Positions 52,301-60,268 are shown, numbered from the stretch's first letter. The stretch is DNA of 64,000 nucleotides from an uncultured Oscillospiraceae bacterium (GCA_947589225.1 CANQBC010000001.1:1-64000); one strand, 5' to 3'. Program-made: numbers and translations. The notes: generated by a model from the letters alone, not told the origin.

Positions 52301-55300
52301 GTGGTCGGCTGGGAGGGAGCCGAGGGCGCCAAGTACTCCAAGACGGCGAAAATCTCCGCCCTGACACAGGACACCGAGGTCACCGTTACCATCGCGGAGA
52401 AGCCGAAGGTGACCCTGCCGGAAGTTGGAAACGGCAACAGCGTCACGGTCACCGGCACCTACAACGGCATAGGCAATGTCACCTTCCCGCATGATACCGG
52501 GAACCTCCACTTTGATCCAGGCACCAGCTTCACGGTCAAGGCCGTGCCGGCGGACGACTATTACGTGGCTGAGATCCTGGGCGAGCCGTTTACCCCCGCT
52601 CACGGAGAGCAGACGTATACAAGCGCCCAGCAGACAGAGGATTTCACTATCACTGTGGTCTTTAAAGAGAAGCCCAGGCTGACCCTGCCGGAGACGTATG
52701 AAAACGGCACGCTGACGGTGAAAGGCACCTTCAACGGCGCAGAGAAGACCTGGACCGTGTCGGGTTCGGACAAAACGGGAGCAGACAACCTGCACTACGA
52801 CCCGGGCACGGGCATCACCGTCACGGTGGAGCCGAACATGGGCTATGTGCTGAACCGGCAGACAGGGTGGACGATCTCGCCCAACAGCGACGACGCCACC
52901 AGAACCTACACAATGGATCAGACCGCGAACGGTCTGGACATCAACACCAGCAATCCCACGCTGCGCCAGCTCGGCAAGATCACCGTCCACTTCTTCGTCA
53001 TCAGCGAGGGCGGCTGGAAGGGCCCGGAGGACGAGTCCGCCGTGGCACACGGCACGTTGAGCGCTGAGGTCAGCCGCAAGGGAATTGCGGAATATGCCGC
53101 CGACGGAAAGACAAGCGGGGAAGAAACCGACAATATCGACGATTACACGGTGGATCTCTACGAGGACGGCAGCATCACCCTCACCGCCGAGGGCATCACC
53201 GGCACGTCGGACGCCCAGACACAGGCGCACAGCGTGGACTTCTGGAGTACGGATAAGGATGGGGATTTTGGCAAGCACTTCCAGGTCGGCGGCCGTGACT
53301 ACATCGACAACGAGCTGACAAGAACGTATAATCAGGTCAAGACCCTCGCCGGAGAGAGCAATGAGCTGTACATCGGCGTCTGCTTCTCCCCCGCCGGCAC
53401 ACGAGTCTCCTTCGGCATGGTCGAGGAACAGGAGGAGCTGGGCAGCGTCAAAGCGGCGATTGACACAGGGGATGAGATCGCCAACGGAAACGACATCGGC
53501 GCGAACGCAAGGGTGACATTCACCGGCACGATCAACGATCCCGAACACTACGAGGTCAAATACTGGTGGGTGGGCGACGAGCCCAGGGAGGAAGAGACCG
53601 GAATTGAGTTCAGCTGCGCCGCCGAGGGCCGCAACCTGTCGGTGAGCCTTGAGCTCCAGGGCAAGGTGCTGGAGCACTTTGCTACCGCGACGGATAACGA
53701 GCACGGCAAAGCGAGCTTCACGCCCAGCGGCGACGCGGTGCGCTACAAGGAGAGCGTCACCCTCACCGCCGAGCCCGATCCCGGCTACGAGTTCGACGGC
53801 TGGTACTATGACGGCCAACCGGTCGACGGGGCCACCACGGCGGAGTATGTGCTGACAGAGCCGAACGACGGCACCTACACAGCCCACTTCAAGCCCAAAG
53901 AGGGTCTTTCCCTCAACTTCGAGGTCAACGGCGAGGGCGGCGCCATAACGGCCAAAGTCGAAGGCGGGGCCGACTATACCAGCGGCCAGCCCACCCTCCT
54001 GGGCGGCCAGGTGGTCACCCTCACCCTGACCCTTGAGGACGGCTACCGGCTGAAAAAGACAGGTGCCTGGACCGGTCTGCCCGAGGACGCCGAGGTGTCC
54101 GAGGACGGCCTCACCGTCACCCTTCCCGCCCTGACCGACAGCCTCAGCGAGACCATCACGGCCAACGTGGAGAAGATCCCCGAGTACACGGTGACTGTCG
54201 AGCAGCCGCAGCAGTCTTTGAAGATCAGCGCCTATGTGGACAACGAACTTCAGGACAGCACCTCCTTCATGGTGCGGGAGGGGACGCAGGTCACCTTCAA
54301 ATACACCTATGTGGAAGGCCCGTCCTACGTATTCAGCGGCTGGCTGGTGGATGGAGAGCCCGGCGGCTCCGACCCTGAGCTGACCTTGACGGTCACCAAG
54401 GCCGTCACCGTCAGTGCCAACACAACCATTGGCCTGATGTATAGGCTGGAGATCAAAGCGGAAGGCACGGGTAATGTGACAGGCGTGGCAAAGGGCCTTG
54501 ACGCCGCCTACGGCAACGGTACTTATAACCTGCCCAAGGATTCCCTCATTACTTTCACCGCCGCGCCGGGCGAGGGCCAGATGCTCGATTCCTGGACCGT
54601 GAACGACGAGGTGCAGAACACCGACGCCGGCCGGCCCAACCTGGAGCTGACCCTGCCGGAGTATAAGCTGGATCAGGACACCACCGTCACGGTCAAGTTT
54701 ACGGAGAAAAAGGAGTACGAATACCCGGAAACGCAGAATGAAGCCGTTTACACGGTTGACAACGTATCCAGCTACCCCAGCGGCGAGAACAGCGGCGTCA
54801 CCGATGGCAATTACCGCGTGGGCGGCGACCTTAAATTCACCATCAAGCCCGCCGAAGGTGCCGAAAAAGAACTGATGATGCCCTATATCGACGGCTTTAC
54901 GGCTCTGGGCGAGGAAGTCAGCGTCACCGAAAACGAAAACGGCGGCTGGGATGTGGAGATCCACGGCGTCAAGGACGAAGTCAAGTTGCCCAGCTTCCGG
55001 GTGAAGCTGGAGGACAGCATCCCGGACGACGCGATAACCGGCTTAAAGACCGACGATGTGTTTGCGGCTCTTCAGGAATACCTGCCGGAAGATGTGACAC
55101 AGGCGTCTGAGATCACCGGTCAGGTCATTGAGGACGTTATGACCCAGGTGGTGACCAAGGCCATGCCCGGCGCGTCCGACGACAACGTGCAAATCTACGA
55201 TGTTGCGCTCCAGCAATACGATGAAAACCACTGGGAGACCATCACCAGCGTGGAGGACTTCCCCGAGGACGGCCTCACGGTGATCCTGCCCTACCCCGAG

Positions 55301-56353
55301 GGTACCGACAGCGGGGACACTTTCACGGTGATCCACATGTTCACCGTTGAAAGTAAAGATAAGACTCACAATCCCGGCGACCGGGAGACCTTTACCAAGG
55401 CGGATGGAACGCTCCAGAACACAGCTGCGGGCCTCCAGTTCCATGTATCCAGCCTGTCGCCCATTGCGGTGGCCTGGATCAAGTATGTGGCGCCCTCTGG
55501 CGGCGGTGGCGGCTTCGGCGGCGGAGCCGAGGAGGCCAACCCCGTCACCGTGCCGGAGAATGTGCCGGGCGGCGTTGTCAGCGCCGACAAGGAGGAGGCC
55601 GCCCCGGAGGAGGAGGTCACCCTGACGGTCACCCCCAACAGCGGTTTTACCGTGGGTGCTCTGAAAGTTACCGACGCCAACGGGGAGTCTGTTGAGGTCA
55701 CCGACAACGGTGACGGAACCTATACCTTCCGGATGCCGGACACCGGCGTCCAGGTGACGGCCGCTTTCGTACTGGACTGCCTGCGGGACGATACCTGCCC
55801 CATGCTGCCTTTTGTGGACGCGAGCCGGCAGGCGTGGTATCATGACGGAGTCCACTACTGCGTCAAACACAGCCTGATGCGCGGCCTCAGCACCACCATC
55901 TTCGCGCCTGAGGACGCCACCAACCGCGCTATGGTCGTGACGATCCTCTACCGTCTGGAGAACGAACCCGACGCCGGGAACAGCGCCTTTGTGGATGTGC
56001 CCGCCGGCGCGTGGTACGCGAATGCGGTCGCCTGGGCAGCCGCCAACGGCATCGTCGATGGATACACCGACACCGTATTCGGCCCCGAGGATCCCGTCAC
56101 CCGGGAGCAGATAGCCGCCATCCTGTACCGCTACGCCAAGTATAAGCGCTATGATGTGTCCCGGCAGGCGGATCTGTCCTGCTACACGGACGACGACCGT
56201 GTGAGCGGTTACGCTGTCGCCGGCATACGCTGGGCCGTTGCCGAGGGCCTGATCGAGGGGACGAGCGCGACTACCCTCACCCCCACCGGCAATTCCACCC
56301 GCGCTCAGGTTGCGACGATCCTCATGCGTTTCTGCGAGGGCGTTGCGAAGTAA
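46307..56353 (+). CDS. Giant SLH-anchored modular surface protein (3348 aa)
   Basis: ATG 46307 follows AAAGGAGGAG (46290-46299). Signal peptide about 1-31 (KKRLLSLFLALVMTTSLLP... ending in AAAA). Residues about 200-485 hold FG-GAP/VCBS-like Asp loops (GGDFDRDGKD, AEDVDRDGYD, VGNFDGNN). About 560-845 is a Gly/aromatic-rich region I cannot name. About 848-942 is a fibronectin type III domain (Y/W-rich, TLTWDEGSRPANEYRV) and 945-1042 an Ig-like domain. About 1620-2900 is an array of divergent InlB-B-type or bacterial repeats (YxFxGWYYDGQPVDG-like units). A Gly-rich hinge GGGGGFGGGAEE (about 3065) and a last repeat precede three C-terminal SLH domains (about 3160-3348). Likely a wall-attached adhesin or enzyme scaffold; no catalytic motif was recognised. 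Confidence 0.85.
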   Translation: MKKRLLSLFLALVMTTSLLPVLSTPAAAAEPTKGAFGLSPEEPLTEAEKWKYLASAPFGAINQSNQDENITLNQKSELFLSYGWDVNKGGAANWMRTFDASPGGESVGDLQELVNVDNRYTTAASNKTDWKAYFADSAGFNPGSGKDQYIAYLYFTAGGPVHLKVLDRGLNQKADVYVSNNHVSPSKIDSYEGGGMLAVVGGDFDRDGKDTIVINTAGEGLREYSFSGSSLSPVVNRISAPTIDSILNNGRTFVKLVAEDVDRDGYDELVASTSSGNGGSGSYLCVLDKIDGAWSETYARQFSEATGFSADVGNVIASASEDMPEIVAAGFTPGRDDKFKYFVLGFDGWQSQLANGENWTANYKIIMSGETDSNDFTEGGHYHGDGYIHPIQVACFNYQGGANAEAAFISGSVYTFSNAGESGDYTMSKAYTYGYFNDDDDGRDGWLVANNQIEDVAVGNFDGNNSGREQVAFVTLAKQSGRNNSWSFMAIYKYTPKVENDVTQGGDWSAVDGNWFIGRKGKSFVTLTSFDDDTDSVVAKYSGLEKTYSKPDVLAVLETFPYFEELGDDAWGESTVTYSTKTGGGSSISNSHSLHTSIVAGFEYTDPITGSGGGIESTIENNFTWATEKETTREYALEFANNSGQNQVVVYRTPVLDYTYKNVNGGSPIHIQKALDPEYAMIPLEDYNAQAANYDMTIIDESKLCEPGNPFSYPANWSGATAADMVNGKDADVGTNWVAYSTNGNITQGFEYEETNTKSFTYDLSVDFSAYAICLGIKFGYGAGYGYEYTTSTINTNGVDKSGTINGIGNDYPGYDFQWRFAHWMADFSGDKIPVLGFLVQNQTAPPSPAVNLSGSDITTDSFTLTWDEGSRPANEYRVYIQYGEDDYELLGVVDRPEFGADYGYKVDGLQPGETYTFVVRGYGDGKESVDSESYTLTTNADSEQRVNINKVDDVTVPVGGTATFRTTVDLVSAQSVSYHWQYREKGKNVWQDVTGVNSTLTLPNVTKEMDGNQYRLMVTARVGVTRYTYYSNTATLTIGANPTEATVSMRGFTDGSGTKEAPYTGQGSYIGTTEKTEPQEQTFNGAFEHNGHTDPVYTVDGKQVAVCTITDPDTKVSTKTYYEVALAEDKSVSPEGYRELPTSTKWVTGDDDADVETSDLVDFDGETVSKVVGSDTYYQMAEWIETDGAITPGSVKTYWIKLSDAETKYYDEAEGGSFTESAFSPSMDENAYTSPVYKGSTALKLILTEDDGMFAMDISGADLKTGANGARDPSFQKVRAKVVINVGGTEVDVDTVTQMYTYTQQVMVTTTEEKSSTGNELTLNGVLRYQNSGAALPAGTAGSFVIVNMNTGTAATINATVSGNQGRMSSTWIAPTPGLYAIRATTPSTSTLGAAVSTNTIYYQAGGDPDATEYRIVTAGTQVSPESVIYGNSAILELSTRTGSTGSWSNVSDLSGKYIELITPDRESEKLDTLTLSTSGRPAGTYTVRVWASESEYDQYHLSSPAKALASASIRIDYAKVTISPDRKDVALPTNLNQIGVKQTHEGGVDTDFNELSQHIEVVCGLYEKDGSMPADRFGRYTVFLQWKEDDASQKYKEKIEASYQVTLESDSIERLVEIAPVNFQSGVGGSISGAVTSDNSTLNFASGQSQRFGSTLQFTAHPTDNHYVSEWKFNGQVLDKSELPVGVTITEMGSSSSEVLRIDSFGQDHLAEADGSTPEGQLTVEVSFTNQRARVQYGSNGGGNLTAALSSGSGLENGANINYGATIVFTAAPNAGQMVESWTVNGDMYKYSSGETYRENTLTLSDIQQADVMDGTLTVTVTFTTEKKVNVNYSMVAQAAESEDWVIFSGGSISVTTSDGRLIPGHVPGNSGTLTSTQGKALTFTAEISEADQNAVRQWQFRTSAEGDWVTVEDSNGQNSFTYENPDTDTLEVRVCIDRAQVYSLSWGIKMKDNSEVPEEAQAELTAMSNSQPIEQTSHTAHIAVDFTLSLSDDYYVVGWEGAEGAKYSKTAKISALTQDTEVTVTIAEKPKVTLPEVGNGNSVTVTGTYNGIGNVTFPHDTGNLHFDPGTSFTVKAVPADDYYVAEILGEPFTPAHGEQTYTSAQQTEDFTITVVFKEKPRLTLPETYENGTLTVKGTFNGAEKTWTVSGSDKTGADNLHYDPGTGITVTVEPNMGYVLNRQTGWTISPNSDDATRTYTMDQTANGLDINTSNPTLRQLGKITVHFFVISEGGWKGPEDESAVAHGTLSAEVSRKGIAEYAADGKTSGEETDNIDDYTVDLYEDGSITLTAEGITGTSDAQTQAHSVDFWSTDKDGDFGKHFQVGGRDYIDNELTRTYNQVKTLAGESNELYIGVCFSPAGTRVSFGMVEEQEELGSVKAAIDTGDEIANGNDIGANARVTFTGTINDPEHYEVKYWWVGDEPREEETGIEFSCAAEGRNLSVSLELQGKVLEHFATATDNEHGKASFTPSGDAVRYKESVTLTAEPDPGYEFDGWYYDGQPVDGATTAEYVLTEPNDGTYTAHFKPKEGLSLNFEVNGEGGAITAKVEGGADYTSGQPTLLGGQVVTLTLTLEDGYRLKKTGAWTGLPEDAEVSEDGLTVTLPALTDSLSETITANVEKIPEYTVTVEQPQQSLKISAYVDNELQDSTSFMVREGTQVTFKYTYVEGPSYVFSGWLVDGEPGGSDPELTLTVTKAVTVSANTTIGLMYRLEIKAEGTGNVTGVAKGLDAAYGNGTYNLPKDSLITFTAAPGEGQMLDSWTVNDEVQNTDAGRPNLELTLPEYKLDQDTTVTVKFTEKKEYEYPETQNEAVYTVDNVSSYPSGENSGVTDGNYRVGGDLKFTIKPAEGAEKELMMPYIDGFTALGEEVSVTENENGGWDVEIHGVKDEVKLPSFRVKLEDSIPDDAITGLKTDDVFAALQEYLPEDVTQASEITGQVIEDVMTQVVTKAMPGASDDNVQIYDVALQQYDENHWETITSVEDFPEDGLTVILPYPEGTDSGDTFTVIHMFTVESKDKTHNPGDRETFTKADGTLQNTAAGLQFHVSSLSPIAVAWIKYVAPSGGGGGFGGGAEEANPVTVPENVPGGVVSADKEEAAPEEEVTLTVTPNSGFTVGALKVTDANGESVEVTDNGDGTYTFRMPDTGVQVTAAFVLDCLRDDTCPMLPFVDASRQAWYHDGVHYCVKHSLMRGLSTTIFAPEDATNRAMVVTILYRLENEPDAGNSAFVDVPAGAWYANAVAWAAANGIVDGYTDTVFGPEDPVTREQIAAILYRYAKYKRYDVSRQADLSCYTDDDRVSGYAVAGIRWAVAEGLIEGTSATTLTPTGNSTRAQVATILMRFCEGVAK

Positions 56354-56372
56354 TTGCTTATAGCTTATAGCG

Positions 56373-56400
56373 AAGGGCGGGGCTTCGGCCCCGCCCTTTC
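56373..56400 (+). terminator. Intrinsic terminator of the giant SLH gene
   Basis: AAGGGCGGGGC-TTC-GGCCCCGCCCTTTCTTG, a strong stem 20 bases after the stop codon. Confidence 0.88.
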
Positions 56401-56593
56401 TTGTTGGAAAAAATAGAGAGAAGCTGCGGACTCTCTCAGTGTTTCCTTTCAGAAATTACGAATGCTAATCCCTGCTTTAGAGACGGGGGATGCACCAAAA
56501 ACAACAGGTAGAGGTTGTACCGCTCTGATATGGCACAGTCCCTGTCGGTTTTACCATAAATATTGCGCTGTTTTGATATTTCTCCCTTGACAA

Positions 56594-56734
56594 ATGCTAT
56601 CTGAGGATAGCATATCCGGCAAGCTCTCCGTAGATATCTACTTCACCGCCGTCGGCATGATCAACATCCCCACGAAGCAGGAATTGGAGCGGCTCCTCCG
56701 GGCCGACTACCTAAAGAGGATGCAGTCCGCATAA
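56594..56734 (+). pseudogene. C-terminal tail of a large serine recombinase
   Basis: A 46-codon frame ending at TAA 56732-56734 contains GKLSVDIYFTAVGMINIPT, the characteristic end of clostridial large serine recombinases with a DUF4368-type C-terminus. The catalytic and zinc domains are gone. An 8-bp palindrome ATGCTATC/GATAGCAT overlaps its first codons. The 190 bases before it (56403-56593) show no gene. It is a scar of a lost integrative element next to the giant gene. Confidence 0.65.
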
Positions 56735-56738
56735 AAAG

Positions 56739-56772
56739 GACAAGGTGCAGTCCCGAATGACTGCACCTTGTC
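56739..56772 (-). terminator. Terminator of the UgpC/MsmX-type ATPase gene
   Basis: GACAAGGTGCAGTC (56739-56752) pairs perfectly with 56759-56772; on the minus strand it is followed by CTTTTTAT. Confidence 0.85.
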
Positions 56773-56844
56773 TTACATAATAAATACTTCCTTATAGGGC
56801 GGGCCCAAATGCCGGCGGCCTTTTGAGGGATATATAGAAAAATC

Positions 56845-58023
56845 TTACAGAAGGTTGTTGCCGTCCGGGCCAAAGAGGTGGGCGAGGGCGGGGTTGAACG
56901 CGAAGTTCACGGTCTTGCCGATGGAGTGAGCGGAAACGTCGAGACCTGCGGTGGGGATAACGGCAACCACGTCGCTGCCCTGAACGTCCATGTGCAGATG
57001 CAGCTCGGAGCCCATCATCTCGCTGACCTCGATCTTGCCGGTGAAGCCGCCCTCATCCAGCGTCATATGTACGGGACGGATACCCAGGGTGACGGTGCAG
57101 GGCTTCACACCCTTGGCCGCCAGCGCCTTCTGCTGCCCCTCCGTGAGAACGACCTTCTTGCCCAGCACCTCTACGGCGTACTTCCCGCCGTCCACAACAA
57201 GGCTGCAGTTCTCGAAGAAGTTCATCTGAGGCGTGCCGATGAAGCCCGCCACGAACAGGTTCACAGGGTGGTTGAACACCTCCTGAGGCGTCCCGATCTG
57301 CTGAATGAACCCGTCCTTCATAATGACGATCCGGTCGCCCAGCGTCATGGCCTCCGTCTGGTCGTGGGTAACATAGATGAACGTGGTGTGGATCTTCTGG
57401 CGGAGCTTGATGATCTCCGCGCGCATCTGGTTGCGCAGCTTCGCGTCCAGGTTGGACAGCGGCTCATCCATCAGCAGCACCTGGGGGCTGCGGACAATGG
57501 CGCGTCCGATGGCCACACGCTGCCTCTGGCCGCCGGAGAGGGCCTTGGGCTTGCGATCCAGATACTGGGTGATGTCCAGGATCTCCGCCGCCTCGCGCAC
57601 CTTCTTGTCGATCTCCGCCTTCGGCGTCTTTTTCAGCTTCAGGGAGAAGGCCATGTTGTCATACACCGTCATGTGGGGATAAAGCGCGTAGGACTGAAAG
57701 ACCATGGCGATGTCCCTGTCCTTCGGCGCCACATCGTTGACCAGCCTGTCTCCGATGTACAGCTCGCCGGAGCTGATCTCCTCAAGACCGGCGATCATCC
57801 GCAGGGTCGTGGACTTTCCGCAGCCGGAGGGGCCGACCAAAACGATAAACTCCTGATCCGCGATGTCCAGAGAGAACTGCTGAACGGCGACAACGCCCTC
57901 GTCCGTGATCTGGAGATTCGCTTTCTGCTTCTCGGGCTCGTCGCCCTTCTTCTTTTTCTTCGGCTTCTTCTCTTCGCTGTTGGGGTAGACCTTCTTGATG
58001 TCTTTCAGGGTAAGGCTTGCCAT
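56845..58023 (-). CDS. msmX: Multiple-sugar ABC transporter ATP-binding protein (UgpC/MsmX type)
   Basis: A 392-aa ATPase that typically energises several carbohydrate importers whose permeases are encoded elsewhere. Walker [11 protein letters not shown], signature [16 protein letters not shown], Walker [16 protein letters not shown] and H-loop VTHDQTEA are intact, and a TOBE/MOP-like regulatory domain occupies about residues 255-385. A Lys-rich insertion ([15 protein letters not shown], about 20-45) splits the first strand region, unlike Bacillus MsmX. The gene stands alone with its own promoter and operator-like palindrome, and its own RBS is weak. Confidence 0.93.
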   Translation of the reverse strand: MASLTLKDIKKVYPNSEEKKPKKKKKGDEPEKQKANLQITDEGVVAVQQFSLDIADQEFIVLVGPSGCGKSTTLRMIAGLEEISSGELYIGDRLVNDVAPKDRDIAMVFQSYALYPHMTVYDNMAFSLKLKKTPKAEIDKKVREAAEILDITQYLDRKPKALSGGQRQRVAIGRAIVRSPQVLLMDEPLSNLDAKLRNQMRAEIIKLRQKIHTTFIYVTHDQTEAMTLGDRIVIMKDGFIQQIGTPQEVFNHPVNLFVAGFIGTPQMNFFENCSLVVDGGKYAVEVLGKKVVLTEGQQKALAAKGVKPCTVTLGIRPVHMTLDEGGFTGKIEVSEMMGSELHLHMDVQGSDVVAVIPTAGLDVSAHSIGKTVNFAFNPALAHLFGPDGNNLL

Positions 58024-58205
58024 AGTTTTCTTGCTCTGACACAGGAGCCTCCGCTAGCCTGTGCCTCACGTCTGTAGCAAAATACAGTCCGTTTATACGA
58101 CAGGTCTCCACACTGCCGCACCGTGAGCAAACGGTTTTTTTCCTCCTTTTTTCGGGCTCACCGACGCTATATTGTGGAGTAGCGCCGACGGCCTTAATTA
58201 AAGTT

Positions 58206-58224
58206 TGAGGTTTAACCTACCTCA
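58206..58224. promoter_or_regulatory. Operator-like palindrome at the msmX start site
   Basis: TGAGGT (58206-58211) and ACCTCA (58219-58224) form an interrupted palindrome at the predicted transcription start of msmX. A carbohydrate-responsive repressor is a plausible ligand. Confidence 0.45.
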
Positions 58225-58230
58225 TTTACC

Positions 58231-58259
58231 ATTTTAACCGTGAGTACCGTTGCTGTCAA
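58231..58259 (-). promoter_or_regulatory. Sigma-A promoter of msmX
   Basis: On the minus strand TTGACA (58254-58259), a 17-base spacer and TAAAAT (58231-58236). The leader is about 200 bases and includes a GTGAGC/GCTCAC stem around 58122-58161. Confidence 0.8.
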
Positions 58260-58323
58260 GAACTATTTTGCAAAAAAACTCAAAAATGAAACGTTTTTTC
58301 TCCGGCGCGGCCATTTGCCTCTC

Positions 58324-58352
58324 TTGTAATTTCAAGGAGGCTTTGGTATACT
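58324..58352 (+). promoter_or_regulatory. Promoter of the cyuA remnant and permease
   Basis: TTGTAA (58324-58329), a 17-base spacer ending in TGG, and TATACT (58347-58352), an extended -10 promoter. The 120-base leader that follows is GC-rich near 58420-58465. Confidence 0.65.
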
Positions 58353-58482
58353 CTATATGGTATTTTACAAGGGACGGAGACGCGACGGATATGACCCGAA
58401 CCGTTGCTCAGCCCGTCGGCGAGGCGGCACAGCCGCGGCCGCGCGCTTTTCGGCGCGGGATTAGATAAAACAGGGTGAGACG

Positions 58483-58926
58483 ATGAAAAAGACAGAGCTT
58501 TTGGATTCTTATACCGAAATATTAAAGAGCGAGCTGGTGCCCGCCATGGGGTGTACGGAGCCCATCGCCGTGGCCTACGCCGGCGCGCTGGCCGGGCGTG
58601 AGCTTGGGGCGCTTCCTGAGCGGGCGGAGCTTGTGGTCTCCGGGAACATCATTAAAAATGTCAAGAGCGTCGTCGTCCCCCACACCGGGGTCAACGCCCT
58701 GGCCATCAACTCCGGCATGATCTGCGACGGGGCCAGGGCCAGCTGCGCGGCCAAGATCGCCTCCGCGGTGGAGGCGGGGCTTCTGGGCTGGCAGATGAAC
58801 GTGGGCGGCGACGGCATCGTTATCAAGGGCGTGGAGAACACCATCGACGCCGTCTCGCGCCTGGCGCGGGAGGGGATGCGGGAGACGGACAACGAGATCT
58901 TGCGGCTTATGATGGAGGAGGAATGA
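58483..58926 (+). pseudogene. cyuA: Internally deleted L-cysteine desulfidase (UPF0597/CyuA-like)
   Basis: The 147-aa frame joins a CyuA N-terminus (SELVPAMGCTEPIAVAYA and SGNIIKNVKSVVVPHTG, residues about 16-70) directly to the family's C-terminus (SGMICDGARASCAAKIASAVEAG and GVENTIDAVSRLAREGMRETD). Full-length proteins have about 430 aa, so roughly 280 central residues are missing in frame. The N-terminal Cys and two C-terminal Cys survive, but at least one Fe-S ligand region is lost. It could be a pseudogene or a minimal derivative. GTGAG lies upstream of ATG 58483; the stop overlaps the permease start. Confidence 0.75.
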
Positions 58927-60041
58927 ACATGGGCGGGAAAATCGTGACCTTTTTCAAGGAGGAGACTGTCCTTGCCGTCTCAGCGGTGCTGGCGGTTGCC
59001 TCCTGCTTTCTCGTCCCGCCGGACAGGGAGTACCTGTCCTACATCAACTGGGACACCATCGTGGTGCTCTTCTGCCTCATGACCGTGGTGGCGGGGCTGA
59101 GCGAGCTGGGAGTTTTTCGCGTCCTGGCGGAGGGGCTTCTTCACCGGCTGAAGACCCGCCGGGCGCTGACCGCCGCCCTCACAGCCCTCTGCTTTCTAAG
59201 CTCCATGCTCATCACCAACGACGTGGCCCTCATCACCTTCGTGCCTCTGGCCATCCTGCTCCTGGACCTGGAGGGCGGCGGCCCGCTCTGCCTGACCGTG
59301 ACGCTGATGACCGTAGCGGCGAACCTGGGCAGTATGCTCACCCCCATCGGCAACCCCCAGAACCTCTACCTCTACTCCGTCTCCGGGATGTCCCTGGGGG
59401 AGTTTACCCTCACCGTGGCCCCCTTCGCCGCCCTCTCGGCGCTGCTTCTGGCCCTGTCCACCCTCCTTGTGAAAAATACCCCGGTGGAGGTGGACGTCCA
59501 CGGCGGTAAGCCGTCCATGCGGAAGGCGGACCTCGCCTTTTACGGCGTCCTCTTCCTCCTGTGCGTTCTGACGGTGGCAAAGCTCCTGCCCATCTGGCTC
59601 CTGCTCCCCGTGGTCGCGGCCGCGGTGGCGCTCAAAAACCGGCGGCTGCTCCTGAAGCCGGACTACAGCCTCCTGGCCACCTTCGCCTGCTTCTTCATCT
59701 TCATCGGCAACATGGGCCGCTTCGCCCCCTTTCGGAACGCCGTGCTCTCCGTCCTGGAGGGCCACGTCCTCACCGTCTCCGCCGCCCTCAGTCAGGTGAT
59801 CAGCAACGTCCCGGCGGCCCTGCTCCTAGGAAGCTTCACCACCCAGTGGAAGCCCCTGCTCCTGGGGGTGAACATCGGCGGGCTTGGCACCCTCATCGCC
59901 TCCATGGCGAGCCTCATCTCCTATAAGCACCTGGCCCGCCACGCCCCAAAGCTCAAGGGGAAGTACCTCCTCACCTTCACCCTCTGGAACGTGCTCTTCC
60001 TGGCGGCGCTGCTCCTTCCGGCGCTGATTTTCGTAAAATAA
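58923..60041 (+). CDS. SLC13/ArsB-like anion permease
   Basis: A 372-aa transporter with about ten hydrophobic helices. The segment SSMLITNDVALITFVPLAI and, in the second half, the QVISNVPAALLLG loop are the paired substrate/cation motifs of the ion-transporter superfamily (SLC13/CitMHS/ArsB/NhaD). ATG 58923 overlaps the cyuA remnant; ATG 58929 has the better spacing to GGAGG (58914-58918) and may be the true start. The ligand could be a dicarboxylate or other anion. Coupling to a cysteine desulfidase suggests a cysteine or sulfur-related substrate, which is inference. Confidence 0.82.
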   Translation: MNMGGKIVTFFKEETVLAVSAVLAVASCFLVPPDREYLSYINWDTIVVLFCLMTVVAGLSELGVFRVLAEGLLHRLKTRRALTAALTALCFLSSMLITNDVALITFVPLAILLLDLEGGGPLCLTVTLMTVAANLGSMLTPIGNPQNLYLYSVSGMSLGEFTLTVAPFAALSALLLALSTLLVKNTPVEVDVHGGKPSMRKADLAFYGVLFLLCVLTVAKLLPIWLLLPVVAAAVALKNRRLLLKPDYSLLATFACFFIFIGNMGRFAPFRNAVLSVLEGHVLTVSAALSQVISNVPAALLLGSFTTQWKPLLLGVNIGGLGTLIASMASLISYKHLARHAPKLKGKYLLTFTLWNVLFLAALLLPALIFVK

Positions 60042-60045
60042 AAAC

Positions 60046-60072
60046 CCCGCCGCATATTTGCGGCGGGATTTT
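60046..60072 (+). terminator. Intrinsic terminator after the permease
   Basis: CCCGCCGCA-TATT-TGCGGCGGG followed by ATTTT. Confidence 0.85.
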
Positions 60073-60157
60073 CAGCTTATCAAAAAACAATTTGATGATT
60101 TTTGCGGCGGTATGTACGTCGCAAAAATCCCCTCTTGTTTTGCAAGTGTGCCATAAT

Positions 60158-60268
60158 GGGGCCCCCGCGCAATCATAGATTGCGTGGGGAGAGGAGGAGC
60201 GATGCCCGCGCCTGAGCCTTTGCGCTTGCGCGGAGGCGAGGTTAAGCGGCATCCGCGACGACGAGGGC
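60158..60268. repeat. Dispersed repeat, inverted copy of the 9554-9958 unit
   Basis: GGGGCCCCCGCGCAATC...GATTGCGTGGGGAGAGGAGGAGCG, then CGCCTGAGCC, AGGCGAGGTTAAGCG and TCCGCGACGACGAGGGCG, match the reverse complement of parts of the rimO-pgsA repeat in the same order. It sits between converging permease and uvrA genes. A middle part is shorter than in the tandem copies. Confidence 0.8.

Noticed and set aside
49706-54964. Antisense open frame of 1752 codons inside the giant SLH gene
   Set aside because: It mirrors the GC-rich third-position bias and repeats of the sense gene, has no RBS, and its translation is low-complexity His/Gly/Val-rich sequence without domains.
57782-58111. Alternative frame preceding msmX starting with GTG
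   Set aside because: It reads out of frame with msmX, has no conserved product, and its upstream GGAGG lies too far from the GTG.
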